Shown piece by piece: positions 20,708 through 31,178 of a stretch of 64,000 nucleotides of DNA. The position numbers and the translations under genes were made by a program. The notes beneath the pieces are model-generated. The model did not search any database and was not told the origin of the DNA. It saw only the letters and a program-made list of their open reading frames with translations. Within the stretch, counting starts at the first letter, position 1. Each line of letters starts with the position of its first letter. Origin of the DNA: Sparassis latifolia (Eukaryota > Basidiomycota > Agaricomycetes > Polyporales > Sparassidaceae). The DNA lies in assembly GCA_018466975.1 (NCBI GenBank), contig CM031557.1, positions 1,798,001 through 1,862,000 on the forward strand, read 5' to 3'.

Positions 20708-23058
20708 CTACGGAGCCAAGGTAACATGGATGGGAAGAAAACCACCGCGACCGTCCACAAAGGCCTGCAGCGTCGGCTTGATCTTCAGCTCCACGTTTGC
20801 AGACGTATCGTGTAGCTCGAGCATGCGGATGAGCGTTGCAAGAATGACTTTGAACTCAAAGACCGCTGACATCCGCGCACAGAAGGTATCAGCGGAAATG
20901 AAATTCAAAATGAAGAAAGATCGCAGAAGGGGGTTGGCAGCGGGGACCGGGGACCACGCGCCGCTCCATGCGCGACAAACGGAGAAAACAAGAACTACGC
21001 ACCAAGTCGATAGCCAATGCAGTTCCGGGGGCCGTCGCAGAACGCGACGAGCCCGCTCCATCCGTGCGGCAACTCCGCAGGAGGGAGCACGCCGCCGGGG
21101 TCGATCCACCGCTCGGGCACGAACTCCGCCGCATTCGGGCCCCAGACGTCCGTATTGACTTGCATACTGACGAACGGGATGTGGAACACCTGCACCGTTT
21201 GTCGTCGAAGCACACCAACAGTCACACCAAGAATAATCAGCGATTCGGGGTTAGCTGTATGGCGAGTGGTGTGCCACGAGGAATAGACCTGCCTGTCCTG
21301 CTTTCACGCTGATTGACGAGACCGTCTGACCGTTCGACGTGCAGACAGGCTTGTTCAGAGGGATGACATCGTCCTTCAGTGCCACACGTTCGGTCATAGG
21401 TGAGGCAGGATGTAAACGAAGCCTACGGTGGATGGTCAATCCAAGTCAAGGACTGGTCCGCAAGCGCGGTATGACGGCTTGCAACCTCAAGACGCACCCT
21501 TCTTTGACGACCGCGTCGAGGTAACTCAGCTGCTGTATATCGTCGTAGTTAATGTTGCCGCCGAACTGTCGAATTTCCCCGCGCAGCTTCTGTTGTATCT
21601 CTGGGTGCCGGGCCAGCTCCCACAGTATGAAGCTCAACGATCCAGCGGTGGTTTCATGGCCGACCAGTAAGAACGTGGTGATCTGTGCGGTAAATTCAAC
21701 GGAGGTGAACGATGACTAAACAGTTCACTTACATTGTCCACGATCTCCGTAGCAGAGAGCTTCTCCTTTGCCCCGTCCTTGTTTCCCGCGCACATCAAGA
21801 TACTGAGAATATCCCGGCCCTTCTCGCTGAAGTACCCGTGCCTCAGCAAGCGCGTCGCGAGCTCGGACACGATCTCCCTCGTGCGCCGCGCCTCCTTCAT
21901 GACGGGCAACGGCAGCGAGGTGAGAATAGGGAACGTGCGCAGCAGCAGCGAACCGACGAAGGCCTTGAATGTGTTCGACGCGTTAACCTGCCTCTCCCAG
22001 ACCGCGCGTATCTCTTTGGCTTCTGCGGACTGGCCTGACTTGAAGTCATGGCCGAACCCGATGCGGCCAATGATATCGAGGCTGCGACGCGGTGGCTAGT
22101 CAGTGCGCAAGCGGGAACGGTGAGATACGCGTTACGTACGTGCACATCGAGATGTAGTCGGCCACATTGACGGTCACACCTCCATCGCGGGCGAGGACCA
22201 GGTTCGCCAACTTGCTTTCGAGCTGTAATGTCGCATTGCGGGGCGCATGAGGAACATCACTCGCAGTGCCAACTGTCGGTTCACCTTTGCGGATGATTCT
22301 GATATATCATCTGTCATCCCCTTGATGGCCTCCGGTCTGTCGGAAGAAGAATTACTTGAGCGCTGGGGGCAAACTCTTCGCTAGGCCACCAGGGGCGGGG
22401 GTTCTAACACTCACGAGAAGGCGGGCGCGAGCAGTCGGCGCTGTTTCGTGTGCTCTTGTCCTTCGGCCCATACAATGCCTCTGCCCAGGATGGTTCCAGC
22501 CACTTCTCGCATCCCAGTTTCTTTCACTGCAAAAGACAGCGTGAGCCCTGACTGTAAATTCTCTAACAAAGCGCAATGATTGCGTCCGGACGATTGAATT
22601 CTAGACGGTGGGTTGTTCTCACCATAATCGTCGGAATACTGGAGTATGTGCTGCACGGCTGCATGGTCTGTCGCGACGATCTGCAAGACGGTGAACAGAG
22701 TATTCAGCCATCCTATGAACATTTGAGCTCACGATATCGCGGTGGAAAAAGGCGCCCTTGATCTTGAAGAACGTGCCAAACGCTGCAGCCCATCTGGTGT
22801 ACATGTCCGTCGTACAGTTCTCGAACGCCAGGAGTTCATGACCCCACAGCCAGGTAGCATCCTTGCGCGACTACGAATTGCATCGCTGCCTCAGCACTTT
22901 CCCCTGCGAAGTCGCATATCAGCACTCACTGGACCAGGTAGTCTTTCGATATCCTGATGCCTGCGAATAACGGTGTGGCGCGCTATATAGACAAGCGCAA
23001 GGAGCGACAGGAGTACAGGCGCAAGCTGCACAGGAGCAAAGGTGGACACGTCGAACAT
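20708..23058 (-). CDS. Cytochrome P450 monooxygenase
   Basis: Heme-thiolate monooxygenase anchored in the ER membrane. The ATG at 23058 (MFDVSTFAPVQLAPVLL) opens a single N-terminal transmembrane helix, followed by a basic stretch and the proline hinge RLPGP. Many short introns divide the gene. The I-helix motif LLVGHETTAGSLSF with the acid/Thr pair lies near 21640-21680. The ExxR motif (E-G-L-R, then LHP) is created by splicing across the intron at about 21430-21510. The PERW motif is FVPERWID. The heme loop FCDGPRNCIGYRLG, with the Cys ligand, is at about 21001-21049. The end reads HVTLAP. Every hallmark is present, so the enzyme should be active. The family and substrate cannot be assigned from sequence alone. 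Basidiomycete P450s commonly act in xenobiotic breakdown or secondary metabolism; no biosynthetic partner is adjacent. Confidence 0.9.
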
Positions 23059-23129
23059 CGCGAGACGGTTCGATGCCAAGCTGCGTCAGACAGACTCAGG
23101 CTTCAAAAGGAGAACAGATCTCGTTGGCT

Positions 23130-23158
23130 CCACTGATAATATAGCGCACTATCAGTGG
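23130..23158 (-). promoter_or_regulatory. Palindrome enclosing TATA box of P450 gene
   Basis: CCACTGATA (23130-23138) is mirrored by TATCAGTGG (23150-23158) around an 11-nt loop. On the minus strand the left half includes TATATTAT, a TATA-like element about 80 nt upstream of the P450 ATG at 23058. A palindrome covering the TATA box could be a binding site for a dimeric regulator; this is inference. Confidence 0.45.
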
Positions 23159-23899
23159 GTGTGGTGAGAAAGACTGTGCGGAGAAGCGAAAGATCAGACC
23201 AAAGGGTCCCCGTCTGGAATGCACGATGATGGACTCACCGCCACTTCTCAGTCTGCGGACCAATCATCAACGCCTTACTTAGTGAAACAGAAGAATCGAA
23301 CAAACACACTACCGCCTAGAGGAGGCTCAATGGAGAAATCATTGCACACATGGCCTCTAACCTTGAATATAACGATCAAAGCTTTTGGGGAGATAATCCG
23401 GTTGGCGCCTTGAATGGATGGATGGTCCACTACTCGGGCCATGTGTACACGAGCACCTTGCAAGACTTCGGTGACGGAGGACAAAGAGAGGCATCTACCC
23501 AACTCTTCTTCATGGCCATGACCGCCGCTTCCAGGAATACGAATTGGATATCAGGCTAGGCACGAAGGCAAATCTTCGCGGTGTACATTCAGTCAGGGCT
23601 GAATCTATGTGATCAGTTACAGATTAGTAACAGATGAACACGATAGAATGCAAGGCGTCTGCTAAGTGCTCTACAACCCTGTGGCAATCAACACGTCAAG
23701 AGCGTAGAAAGTATGAGGGACAAACTCGTTGCAGAGAATCGGCCAGCTATCGAGATTCAAAATGAATTGTCACTGCAAATCTGAAGAGCTCCGTGTAGTT
23801 GCGGCTCTCCGACAAACTATTGCACGCAAGACCCCAGTAGCGCGCTGGTAAATTTGTTCCATGTACACGAGTAAAGTCTGATTATATCATCGCATCATA

Positions 23900-24238
23900 T
23901 CAAGGGGAGCCTACGTGTACAAACGGGAAGATGAGCATCACCGTCAGCACTTACCATCAAGTTTCGACGACCCGACCATCTTCATCTCCGCGGTAGGCGA
24001 CACAATCGACTCGGGGGAGAGCAGCGGCCCTCCATAGGCTAGGCACGTATCGTTAGCCGTGTCGCAGACAATAGGGTACATCGAGATGTTTGAGAAGCTT
24101 ACTGAGGATGCCCCCCTTGACGAGCGCGGCCGCGTTCTTCTTGTGCGTGCTCAGGTGGAGCTGTCGGCACTCGAACGCGCCCGCACCGGACGTGTCGAGG
24201 ACGTACACGGCGAACTTGTGGGGGAAATAGTTTGGTAT
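23900..24238 (-). pseudogene. Orphan coding fragment of unknown family
   Basis: A spliced reading frame that looks like protein but lacks a start. It reads IPNYFPHKFAVYVLDTSG, then AGAFECRQLHLSTHKKNAA and LVKGGIL. A clean GTAAGC...TAG intron joins this to TYGGPLLSPESIVSP and TAEMKMVGSSKL, and a second GTAAGT...TAG intron leads to a TGA at 23900. Upstream, a TATAAATAC lies at about 24290-24300, but no ATG follows in frame, and a TGA precedes the fragment by three codons. It may be the 3' end of a gene whose first exon has decayed, or one with an exon I cannot see. I do not recognise the family. Confidence 0.35.
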
Positions 24239-25671
24239 GCAGGAATTTCACGTTGAGCCCGCGTCTTTGAATATAGCCTGGGAGACTCCGTTGTATTTAT
24301 ATGTTCGGGCGTGTGAAGAAGTGCAATGTGCCGCATCATGGACCAATTGGGGCAAACGAGCAGAGGTAGCGAATGTTGGCGGCAGCCCATGATGCTAAAA
24401 TGTGTTGAGAACACCAGTTGAGACCTGAAACTTTGGGACTGGGGCGTCCCGAAGACGAACGGACGGTTGATGGGGGACGTTGACTCACCATCGAGGAAAG
24501 GCTCACTATGCATGTCCGATGCATCCATACATTCAGGCTTATCGGCTTCATAGCGAAGCTAAGACGAGCCAGCACCATCAGCTTTTCGCAAGGGCGTAAT
24601 CTGAGACTGTCCTTCTGCAATTATCTGATGCAGTCGTATGCGGTGTGAGACACCAACTGGGTTTCAAAGCGCAGGCCGAACATACGAATCCTTGGCGGTA
24701 TATTCCCTTGCATTTGACATAGAAGATGTCATGACACGTCATGAGAAATCAGACCTTGGGATTAAAATCCCGGCTTATCAATCAGTATATGATTGTATCA
24801 CTTTTGGTACTGAGGTTAACCAGAGTACATACCAAGGACGACAGCAGCAAGCTTTTGAGGAGCCGCGGTGGAGGTACTAGGCGTCTTCCACTGCAGCGAA
24901 CGAGGTCTAGTTACACTACCGCCTTTACGTCCTCTCTGTGATCACTTCGTGCAAATGCAAAACTCCTGCATTGTAGAACTAGGTAGGTGCCTCGATGCAT
25001 ACCAATAATTGCTGGTAGCACTCACCTATGTAATAGATTCATACATCCGTCTCTTCGCCGATTTCAACGTTTTCTCATTCATTGTTAATTAATCATCATT
25101 ACAGACTCACCCTACCACCGCTGCAAGAACAATCCCGGAGGCCTGTCAAATAGACATTCTGCAATTGCACTTTCTATGTTATGGGCCTTTTAAGTCATTT
25201 GCACAATAGAAACGTATGGCAACAGTAGGCGGAATCAGCGATGGCAGCCCGCGCTGCTTCAGGTTACATTACGCAGAGAGATGTCGTTGTCGTATCCGGA
25301 ATCAGACAATTGAAACTCACGCGCCTCGAGTAAGTTGTCGGTGAGGTTATCTTTTGACCTTTGACAATTGTAGTACCTTCGGAAGGTCCGTGTTATTTTG
25401 AATTGTACCACGAACGTCCGGATCGATACAGGAAGAGTACCGACTTGTATCTCGACCAGATATAGGCGCAAGACGATATTCCTAGGGGCGAATAATATCA
25501 TACATATGCAAACCTGCAGATCGTCTTCAAGGCTTCACCTTCAATGTTTGTTGACAGAATCGAGGTGTGGATGGACGGCGAGAACTCGAAGATTCAACGG
25601 TGCATCACGTGTGACTTGAATGTGCACCCCCAGAAAGGTAACTCCTTGCACGAACGATCGTTTTCTTCAAA
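24239..25671. other. Intergenic, upstream of RRP46
   Basis: About 1.4 kb, AT-richer than its surroundings in the part from 24900 to 25300. No domain-bearing frame, RNA gene or repeat was found, apart from the TATA-like element noted for the neighbouring fragment. Confidence 0.5.
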
Positions 25672-26637
25672 ATGTCTTCGACAATTCTTCAGACAAAATC
25701 TGCAAGGACAGCACCAACACGGCTTGACGGGCGCAAAACAGACGACTTGAGGCCGTTAACCATCACTTACGAAGGATTGGCTCGCTCAGATGGCTCTGCG
25801 CGGTTCGGTTTCGGTGCGCTTTACGTCTGCCGCTCATATTTTACACAAAATGTCTTAACGCTTTTACCAGGCCCTGCCCTAACACTGGCATCTCTCTCAG
25901 GGCCCATTGAAGTACGCGCTGCCCTGGAAAACCCAACCCAAGCAACCCTCGACGTGCACGTCCGCCCGCTCGCCGGCATCCCGGGCACAGATGCGCGCGC
26001 CCTCGCATCGACGCTTAAGCTCCTCCTCACCCCGTCGCTTTTCCTCAACCGGTGTCCGCGGACCCTCGTGCAGGTGGTCGTGCAAGCGCTGTGCGATAGG
26101 CCTGGGGGCGCAAAGGGCTGGGGCAGCGTGCTCGTCGCGAGCGCGGTGAACTCTGCCAGTCTCGCGCTGCTCAGCGCGGGCTCGGTGCCTATGCGCGGCG
26201 TTGTGTGTGCCGTTGCGGTCGGTCGTGTCGTGTTACCTGGTGCTGCTGCGGGGTCGGGTGTGCTTGTGCTAGACCCGTCGGACGAGGAGCTACTACGCTT
26301 GACAGGTGGGGGCTGCTTTGCCTTTCTTTTTTCTTCGGCTCTTCCGTCGGCGATACAAGCGGAAGAGGATGCACCCCCGTGCGAGCTCTTGTGGACGGAC
26401 TACAAGTGTCAGAACGGATTCGGCGAGGACGAGCTTGTTAGGGCGAGACAGATCGCCAGCGGGGGCGCGAAGGCGGTCTGGCGCGCGATGAAGGAGAGTG
26501 TGGCTAGGATGGATACGACAATGCACAGCCACTCCAGCAACAGTGGAGAGGAGCATCGTGGCGATGCGATGGACGAGGGTGGCGGAGAAAGCGCAGAGGA
26601 GAGCGAGGTGGACGACGACAAGATGGAGATCTCATGA
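25672..26637 (+). CDS. RRP46: Exosome complex component RRP46
   Basis: RNase PH-like ring subunit of the RNA exosome, acting in nuclear and cytoplasmic 3'-5' RNA processing and decay; in eukaryotes this subunit is structural. The ATG at 25672 leads to RLDGRKTDDLRPLTITYEGL and DGSARFGFG. After the first intron come PALTLASLSGPIEVR, LDVHVRPLAGIPG and VVVQALCDRPGGAKGWG. VNSASLALLSAGSVPMRGVV and LVLDPSDEELLRLT follow. The C-terminal tail is acidic and ends DDDKMEIS. Two introns are inferred, at 25814-25870 (57 nt, GTGCGC...CCAG) and 26306-26359 (54 nt, GTGGGG...CAAG). Removing them restores the family alignment. Both are multiples of three and free of stops, so the unspliced frame is open end to end. 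The spliced protein is about 284 residues. Confidence 0.88.
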   Translation: MSSTILQTKSARTAPTRLDGRKTDDLRPLTITYEGLARSDGSARFGFGALYVCRSYFTQNVLTLLPGPALTLASLSGPIEVRAALENPTQATLDVHVRPLAGIPGTDARALASTLKLLLTPSLFLNRCPRTLVQVVVQALCDRPGGAKGWGSVLVASAVNSASLALLSAGSVPMRGVVCAVAVGRVVLPGAAAGSGVLVLDPSDEELLRLTGGGCFAFLFSSALPSAIQAEEDAPPCELLWTDYKCQNGFGEDELVRARQIASGGAKAVWRAMKESVARMDTTMHSHSSNSGEEHRGDAMDEGGGESAEESEVDDDKMEIS

Positions 26638-27251
26638 CAACCCTCCCTGGACACCATGGTGACCAACGGCAGCGCTGGAGGCAACAGAAGGATAATATCG
26701 ACGCGCTGTTCGGATGGTTGGCCGCAGTTCAGACAGGCGCTGCAGGACGCACTCGTACCTCTTCGTCTTCCACACTCCACTAGATGGATTCCCCAGGCCA
26801 TGTAGACGACTTCACATACTTTGATCGTCTTCCGCCCATGCGCGGCTACGGTGCAAGCAGTGACTTCGAGACATGGACTTACGCGTCACTCCAACATAGC
26901 TCGCGATCATAGGGATCACAAATTGTATTGCTGTCGAACATCTCTCTGCAGCCTTCAGATATGCCAGTGATGTTCTTCTCTTACTGGTGGATGTGATTGA
27001 GTTGCCTACGCCGACAGCGATTCCAAAACGGTGTGGGGACACGGATCGAAAATAACCAATAACATGCATTGACAGCAGGGACGAAGTATCAACAGTGTTA
27101 TTATACAAGGCGAGGCAATAGCTTAACATGAACCTCAATATCACATCGGCCACATACCTTCCGATAACAATCTACGACGTGCTACAGCCAGTGTAGCACG
27201 AACATCGCTGACAAGACAACATCACCGCCTCTAATTCATTGGCCAGTCCAT
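26638..27251. other. Intergenic, convergent 3' regions
   Basis: About 600 bp between the stops of RRP46 and the proline-rich gene. A 113-codon minus frame (26812-27153) contains a hydrophobic stretch (FVIPMIASYVG), but has no start context or family I can name. I regard it as chance. Confidence 0.5.
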
Positions 27252-28131
27252 CTACTGGCGTTGCTGCTCATCATACAAGCAAGGCTGGTACTCGTCCTCT
27301 TCCTTACGCTTAGACCGGGTCGTCGCGTTGCCTGGAAAATAAGATCAGATGATCTGAACAAGCGATACCCCACAGCTAACACTCACGGCCGGGGAACAGC
27401 TCGACCTGCACGTCGAGGCCAGAGACGTTGCCTAAGACAGTTCGCGAGCCACCCTCCGCAGGGTCGTTAGACGCGACAGGCGGGCCACTCTGTTGCGGCG
27501 GTTTCGGGAGCGGCCGCAGCGGCCGAGGCATAGAGCTCACTGAACAAGCAGGTGCGACAGACGCAGCGGGCGGGCCACTCTGTTGCGGGGGCCTGGGGAG
27601 TGGCCGCAGCGAGCGGGGAGCAGAACTCACTAAAGCAGGTGGAATTACCTGATACGGCGGAGGACTTCGCAGCTGGTCATGCGCGGAGTCAGCTCCAACC
27701 ATCTCCTCATGATTCTGGAGCGCGGTGTACAGTCGAGTGTAGTCTGACGCGATGGTCGGTTGGCTAGGAAGCGGCTGCACCGTGGCGTTGGCCGTCCCGG
27801 AGGGGGGCTGTGGCAGCGGGCGCACGATCATGTGGGGCGCGCCGTGCGGCGGGATAGGCAGCGGCCGCACCGTGACACTCAAGGGAGCCTGCTCTGCGAA
27901 GAAGAGTGGCGGCAGGGATAGCCTCCTTGGTTGTGGCATCTGAATGGGTGGCTCCTGGGAGTATTCTGGTGGGGGTGTGGGCAGCAGTTCTTGCGATGCC
28001 GGGCGAGTTAGCAGAGCCCGGAGCTGGCTGGCTGAGGTGTTCGAATTTGCAGTGTGTGGCAAGGTGGCAGCGCGACGGAGGTTGGAGACGCCCTCCATCC
28101 GGCGGAGGGTGTGCTTCTCAGCGGTCGGCAT
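27252..28131 (-). CDS. Proline-rich protein with PPxY motifs
   Basis: Low-complexity protein without a recognised domain. The ATG at 28131 (MPTAEKHTLRRMEGVSN) is 48 nt downstream of a TATA box. The body is rich in Pro and repeats variants of RPLPxPPQQSGPP: VRPLPIPPHG, VRPLPQPPSG, LRPLPRPPQQSGPPAAS and LRPLPKPPQQSGPPVAS. Two PPxY motifs (PPEY in LLPTPPPEYSQ, PPPY in RSPPPYQV) could bind WW domains, for example those of Nedd4/Rsp5-type ubiquitin ligases; the RPLP units resemble SH3 ligands. Partner binding is inference. Without splicing the frame ends at 27376. A strong GTGAGT donor there and a TTTTCCAG acceptor lead to a second exon (NATTRSKRKEEDEYQ) ending at 27252, which I prefer. About 270 residues, probably cytosolic and disordered. 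Confidence 0.65.
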
Positions 28132-28178
28132 AGCGTGTGGGAAAAGTCGTGGAGATGAAGAAGTGAGTATGTGCGAGC

Positions 28179-28185
28179 ATTTATA
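28179..28185 (-). promoter_or_regulatory. TATA box of proline-rich gene
   Basis: TATAAAT on the minus strand (28179-28185), 48 nt before the ATG at 28131. It supports that ATG over the open frame that continues upstream to 28326. Confidence 0.6.
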
Positions 28186-28230
28186 CGCCGCAGTATCCGT
28201 GGAGTGGCACAATGGGATCGGCGAATTTGC

Positions 28231-28295
28231 ACAAAGGACGTGCGCTTCAGATCCAGCGAGATACAAAGGGACGTGCGCTTTAGATCCAGCGAGAT
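28231..28295. repeat. Tandem duplication, two 32-33-bp units
   Basis: Unit 1 (28231-28262) and unit 2 (28263-28295) share ACAAAGG(G)ACGTGCGCTT and AGATCCAGCGAGAT with one substitution and one inserted G. They sit 45-115 bp upstream of the TATA box of the proline-rich gene, so they may duplicate a promoter element. Confidence 0.75.
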
Positions 28296-31071
28296 CTACA
28301 ATGGGAGTCAAAGCGTGGCCAATCACAGCAAATTCAACATACGCCAGAAACCTCTAAGAATAATTACAGGTTTTTCTGGATCCCTTCAAAGATTTAGAGA
28401 GAGAAGAAAATGTTGTCGCGCGGGAGAGAGGAGGCGCAAAAATGCAGAAACAGCAACCAAGTTGCGTCCAATATACCGGCGGGCAGTGTGGTGGAGCTGC
28501 AGGCGCGCCCCGGTTGTTCCACTGGCCGTGGACCTTGCTGCATCCTCACGCAAGAGGTGCTCACCGTGCAGCACAATGCTTAATGCTTAATGCCTTGCGA
28601 GACTCGCATGCAGAATATTAGTATATGAATTCAGCGCGCAGTGGTAAGGGAGCCAGGCTTGTCCGAATCGTAGATCCACGATGCTTCCGTTGTGTGAGTT
28701 GCAATCGAGATATGTCGATGACAGGTCGACAGCGACGGTACGATCGCTGGTGGCTTTATTTTCGAGAAGTGCCAGAGAGCGGGCAGCTGCGTGCTTGACG
28801 TTTAACGTTTGACGTTGAGCATCATGCATCAATGGTGATCGAAGCGCGCCACAGACCTTATTGGTAGGATGATCCTGTTGAGGACATGTAGGAAACAAAC
28901 CCTAACGCCAAAGAACTCCTACATATAATCTGACAGTCCATCAAGAAACCGTCACGTAGACACTGGCTGTCGGGACACGTCGAAGGCCAGCAGCGCGGAG
29001 AAAACATGCCTCACATACAGTTACTGGCTCACGGTGAGCAATTTAACGCGTGCATCGAACGGCACGATGACCAACATCGTCCTCTGATAAACCTCAGTCG
29101 TTTGCCTAAAACAACAGTATGGCGTTAGCAATACGTGGATGCGAAGGTCCTCGAGGAACTTGCTCTGACTGCCGCAATTGTTGAAGATGGCGAGCGGTGC
29201 ATCGCCCTCGACACCCTAGGATGCAGCAAACGCAATGCGTCCAACACCACGACTTGGAGGTGAACCAAAGAACCAGGATATCGCTGTCTGACTGCTGTCA
29301 ACAATATTTGCGTCTGACATTTTCGAAAAAGGCGCTACGAGTTCAGCACATTAGGGAGTGGGAAGGGTTCTGAAGAGATCCTATAAAACTAGTATTCTCA
29401 ACGGAATAATCCTTATCAGCAGAACACTGCGGTTTGCGAACCTCGTACACAAGTAGCATAACGTAACCCCGGACCTCATCTTGCTAAGGATCGCAAAGAG
29501 TCGAACTTGACTTTGAAGAGTTTGACAGATTGCGGATCCACATCCAATTTTGGTCGATGGATGCCGGTCCCATCAGTGTCGGTCCGAGCTGCGGGCAGCA
29601 ATTGCTGACGACGAAAACCAACGACGCCGTATTATACAACAGAGCACCCAATCGTGGCACATAACAGAGGAGAGCTGCATGTCCGATCACTCCTCAGGAG
29701 GGCGCCGTTTTCCAGCTATTATTCATCCAAGACGTAGCTTGAGGAACAGTACCCGCCCAGTCAGACCAAGAATTGTGGGCAAGCACTCTGAGCTCGAATC
29801 AGGGGAGGAGCTCACAACTGTATCCCGGCAGGACCACACGCGCAGCAGTACGTAACGCGAGAAGACTAGGTGAGATATAGAGAAGTCGAGATACTCTGGC
29901 GTTTGGACCACCGTGGTGCTTGAGCGGGTCAGAGGACCGCAGTGTACGACACCGCCGTCGTGCCACGACGCATCAGTCCTTTCCAGCAAGACGCCTCGCA
30001 TATCGGTGCGAAGCCACGCTCTGCAATGTGTCACAAAAAAGGCTCTCATCCTTCCTCGCGCGCAGTCTACGAAGCTTAGGGAGTGACGTAGGCAGGTACA
30101 CGGCAGGGAAGGCTGGAGCCACGCGGCACAGAAAGAATGGCACAGCGTCATGTAGACAGATCAGATGGTGCAGCTCTTCACGTCAGAATGTATCCTCGCG
30201 GTGACACTAAGAGGAGAAATCCAGACGTGGGGGAGTTCACCCATGGCAATTGGTGTTATTCTGAGTCCATGGGTAAGGGAACTTGGAACCACAACAGCTG
30301 GAACAGTGATGCAGTGCACAGGGATGTGTATAGAAAGAGAATCCGTGTTGTCCGACTTGGAATCGGAAAGGCGAGACATGTAGTGAGGATACAGTCGACC
30401 GCAGTGCGGCTGATGTGAGAGTCAGATGATCCACCGTGAGAGGGAGATTCGCAGGGTATCGTCACAGGGTCGAAAGTAAAAATTTACTTCTTACTTCGTA
30501 CCACCGTGGTGCAGACGAGTTAGACACCCAAGTTACTGCGTGTGGTCTGTGAATGACACCGTCATAATGCAACGCGCAGTGCCTGGAGGCGACATGTATG
30601 TTGGCCAGGCCGTGCTTTTCCACCTGAAGGAACGATATACTTTGCCAGAGCTACGATTTGTGAGCGATAAAGCTAGTACAGAGGAGGACCGCTCTGAGGC
30701 GGAAGCAAAACAGAGCGGAAGCAAAACAAAAAGCAGATCAAAATCGAGCCCGATAAGCGCTGGCGGCTCATTACCCACCTGCTATATTGGGGAAAGACAC
30801 ACTAGCCGCTGGTGGCTGCTTGCAGGCAGGCAGCAGCGAGCTGTTTTCATCAGTCATCGGCTCGATGCCTCTGTCGCATACATATACCCCTGTTCTCCTT
30901 CGCGTTTTGAGAGTCCTCCGTCCTCGAGAGTTTCATCGTCTTTGACTTTTTTCCGACTCACCACTCCCAGCAGTAGCAGCCCTGATCTCGCATAAAACAA
31001 TTGTACCTCACGCTCGGCCCACGACACACTCACCGCTGTCTCTTTCGGCCCTCAAAAACCCGCTCTGTCCG
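28296..31071. other. Gene-poor stretch, no supported gene
   Basis: About 2.8 kb between two divergently transcribed low-complexity genes. Open frames are short and overlapping. The plus frame at 30567-30995 begins MQRAVPGGDMYVGQAVLFHL and turns into a Ser/Lys-rich run, but has no domain or intron support. A 13-bp sequence ACCACCGTGGTGC occurs twice (29907-29919, 30500-30512). Confidence 0.5.
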
Positions 31072-31078
31072 TATAAAT
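31072..31078 (+). promoter_or_regulatory. TATA box of Arg/Ser/His-rich gene
   Basis: TATAAAT at 31072-31078, 101 nt before the ATG at 31179, followed by a CT/CAC-rich leader with no earlier ATG. Confidence 0.6.
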
Positions 31079-31178
31079 ACTGCCACCATCTCTCCACCAC
31101 ACCACACCACCACATCATTCCCATATAATACCCGTGCGGGCCACGTTTACACCAGTATCTCTCAGCTAAACCCGCACC

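Noticed and set aside
26812..27153. 113-codon minus frame with hydrophobic stretches, considered as a transporter remnant
   Set aside because: No transporter motif survives and there is no start or splice context; too weak to name.
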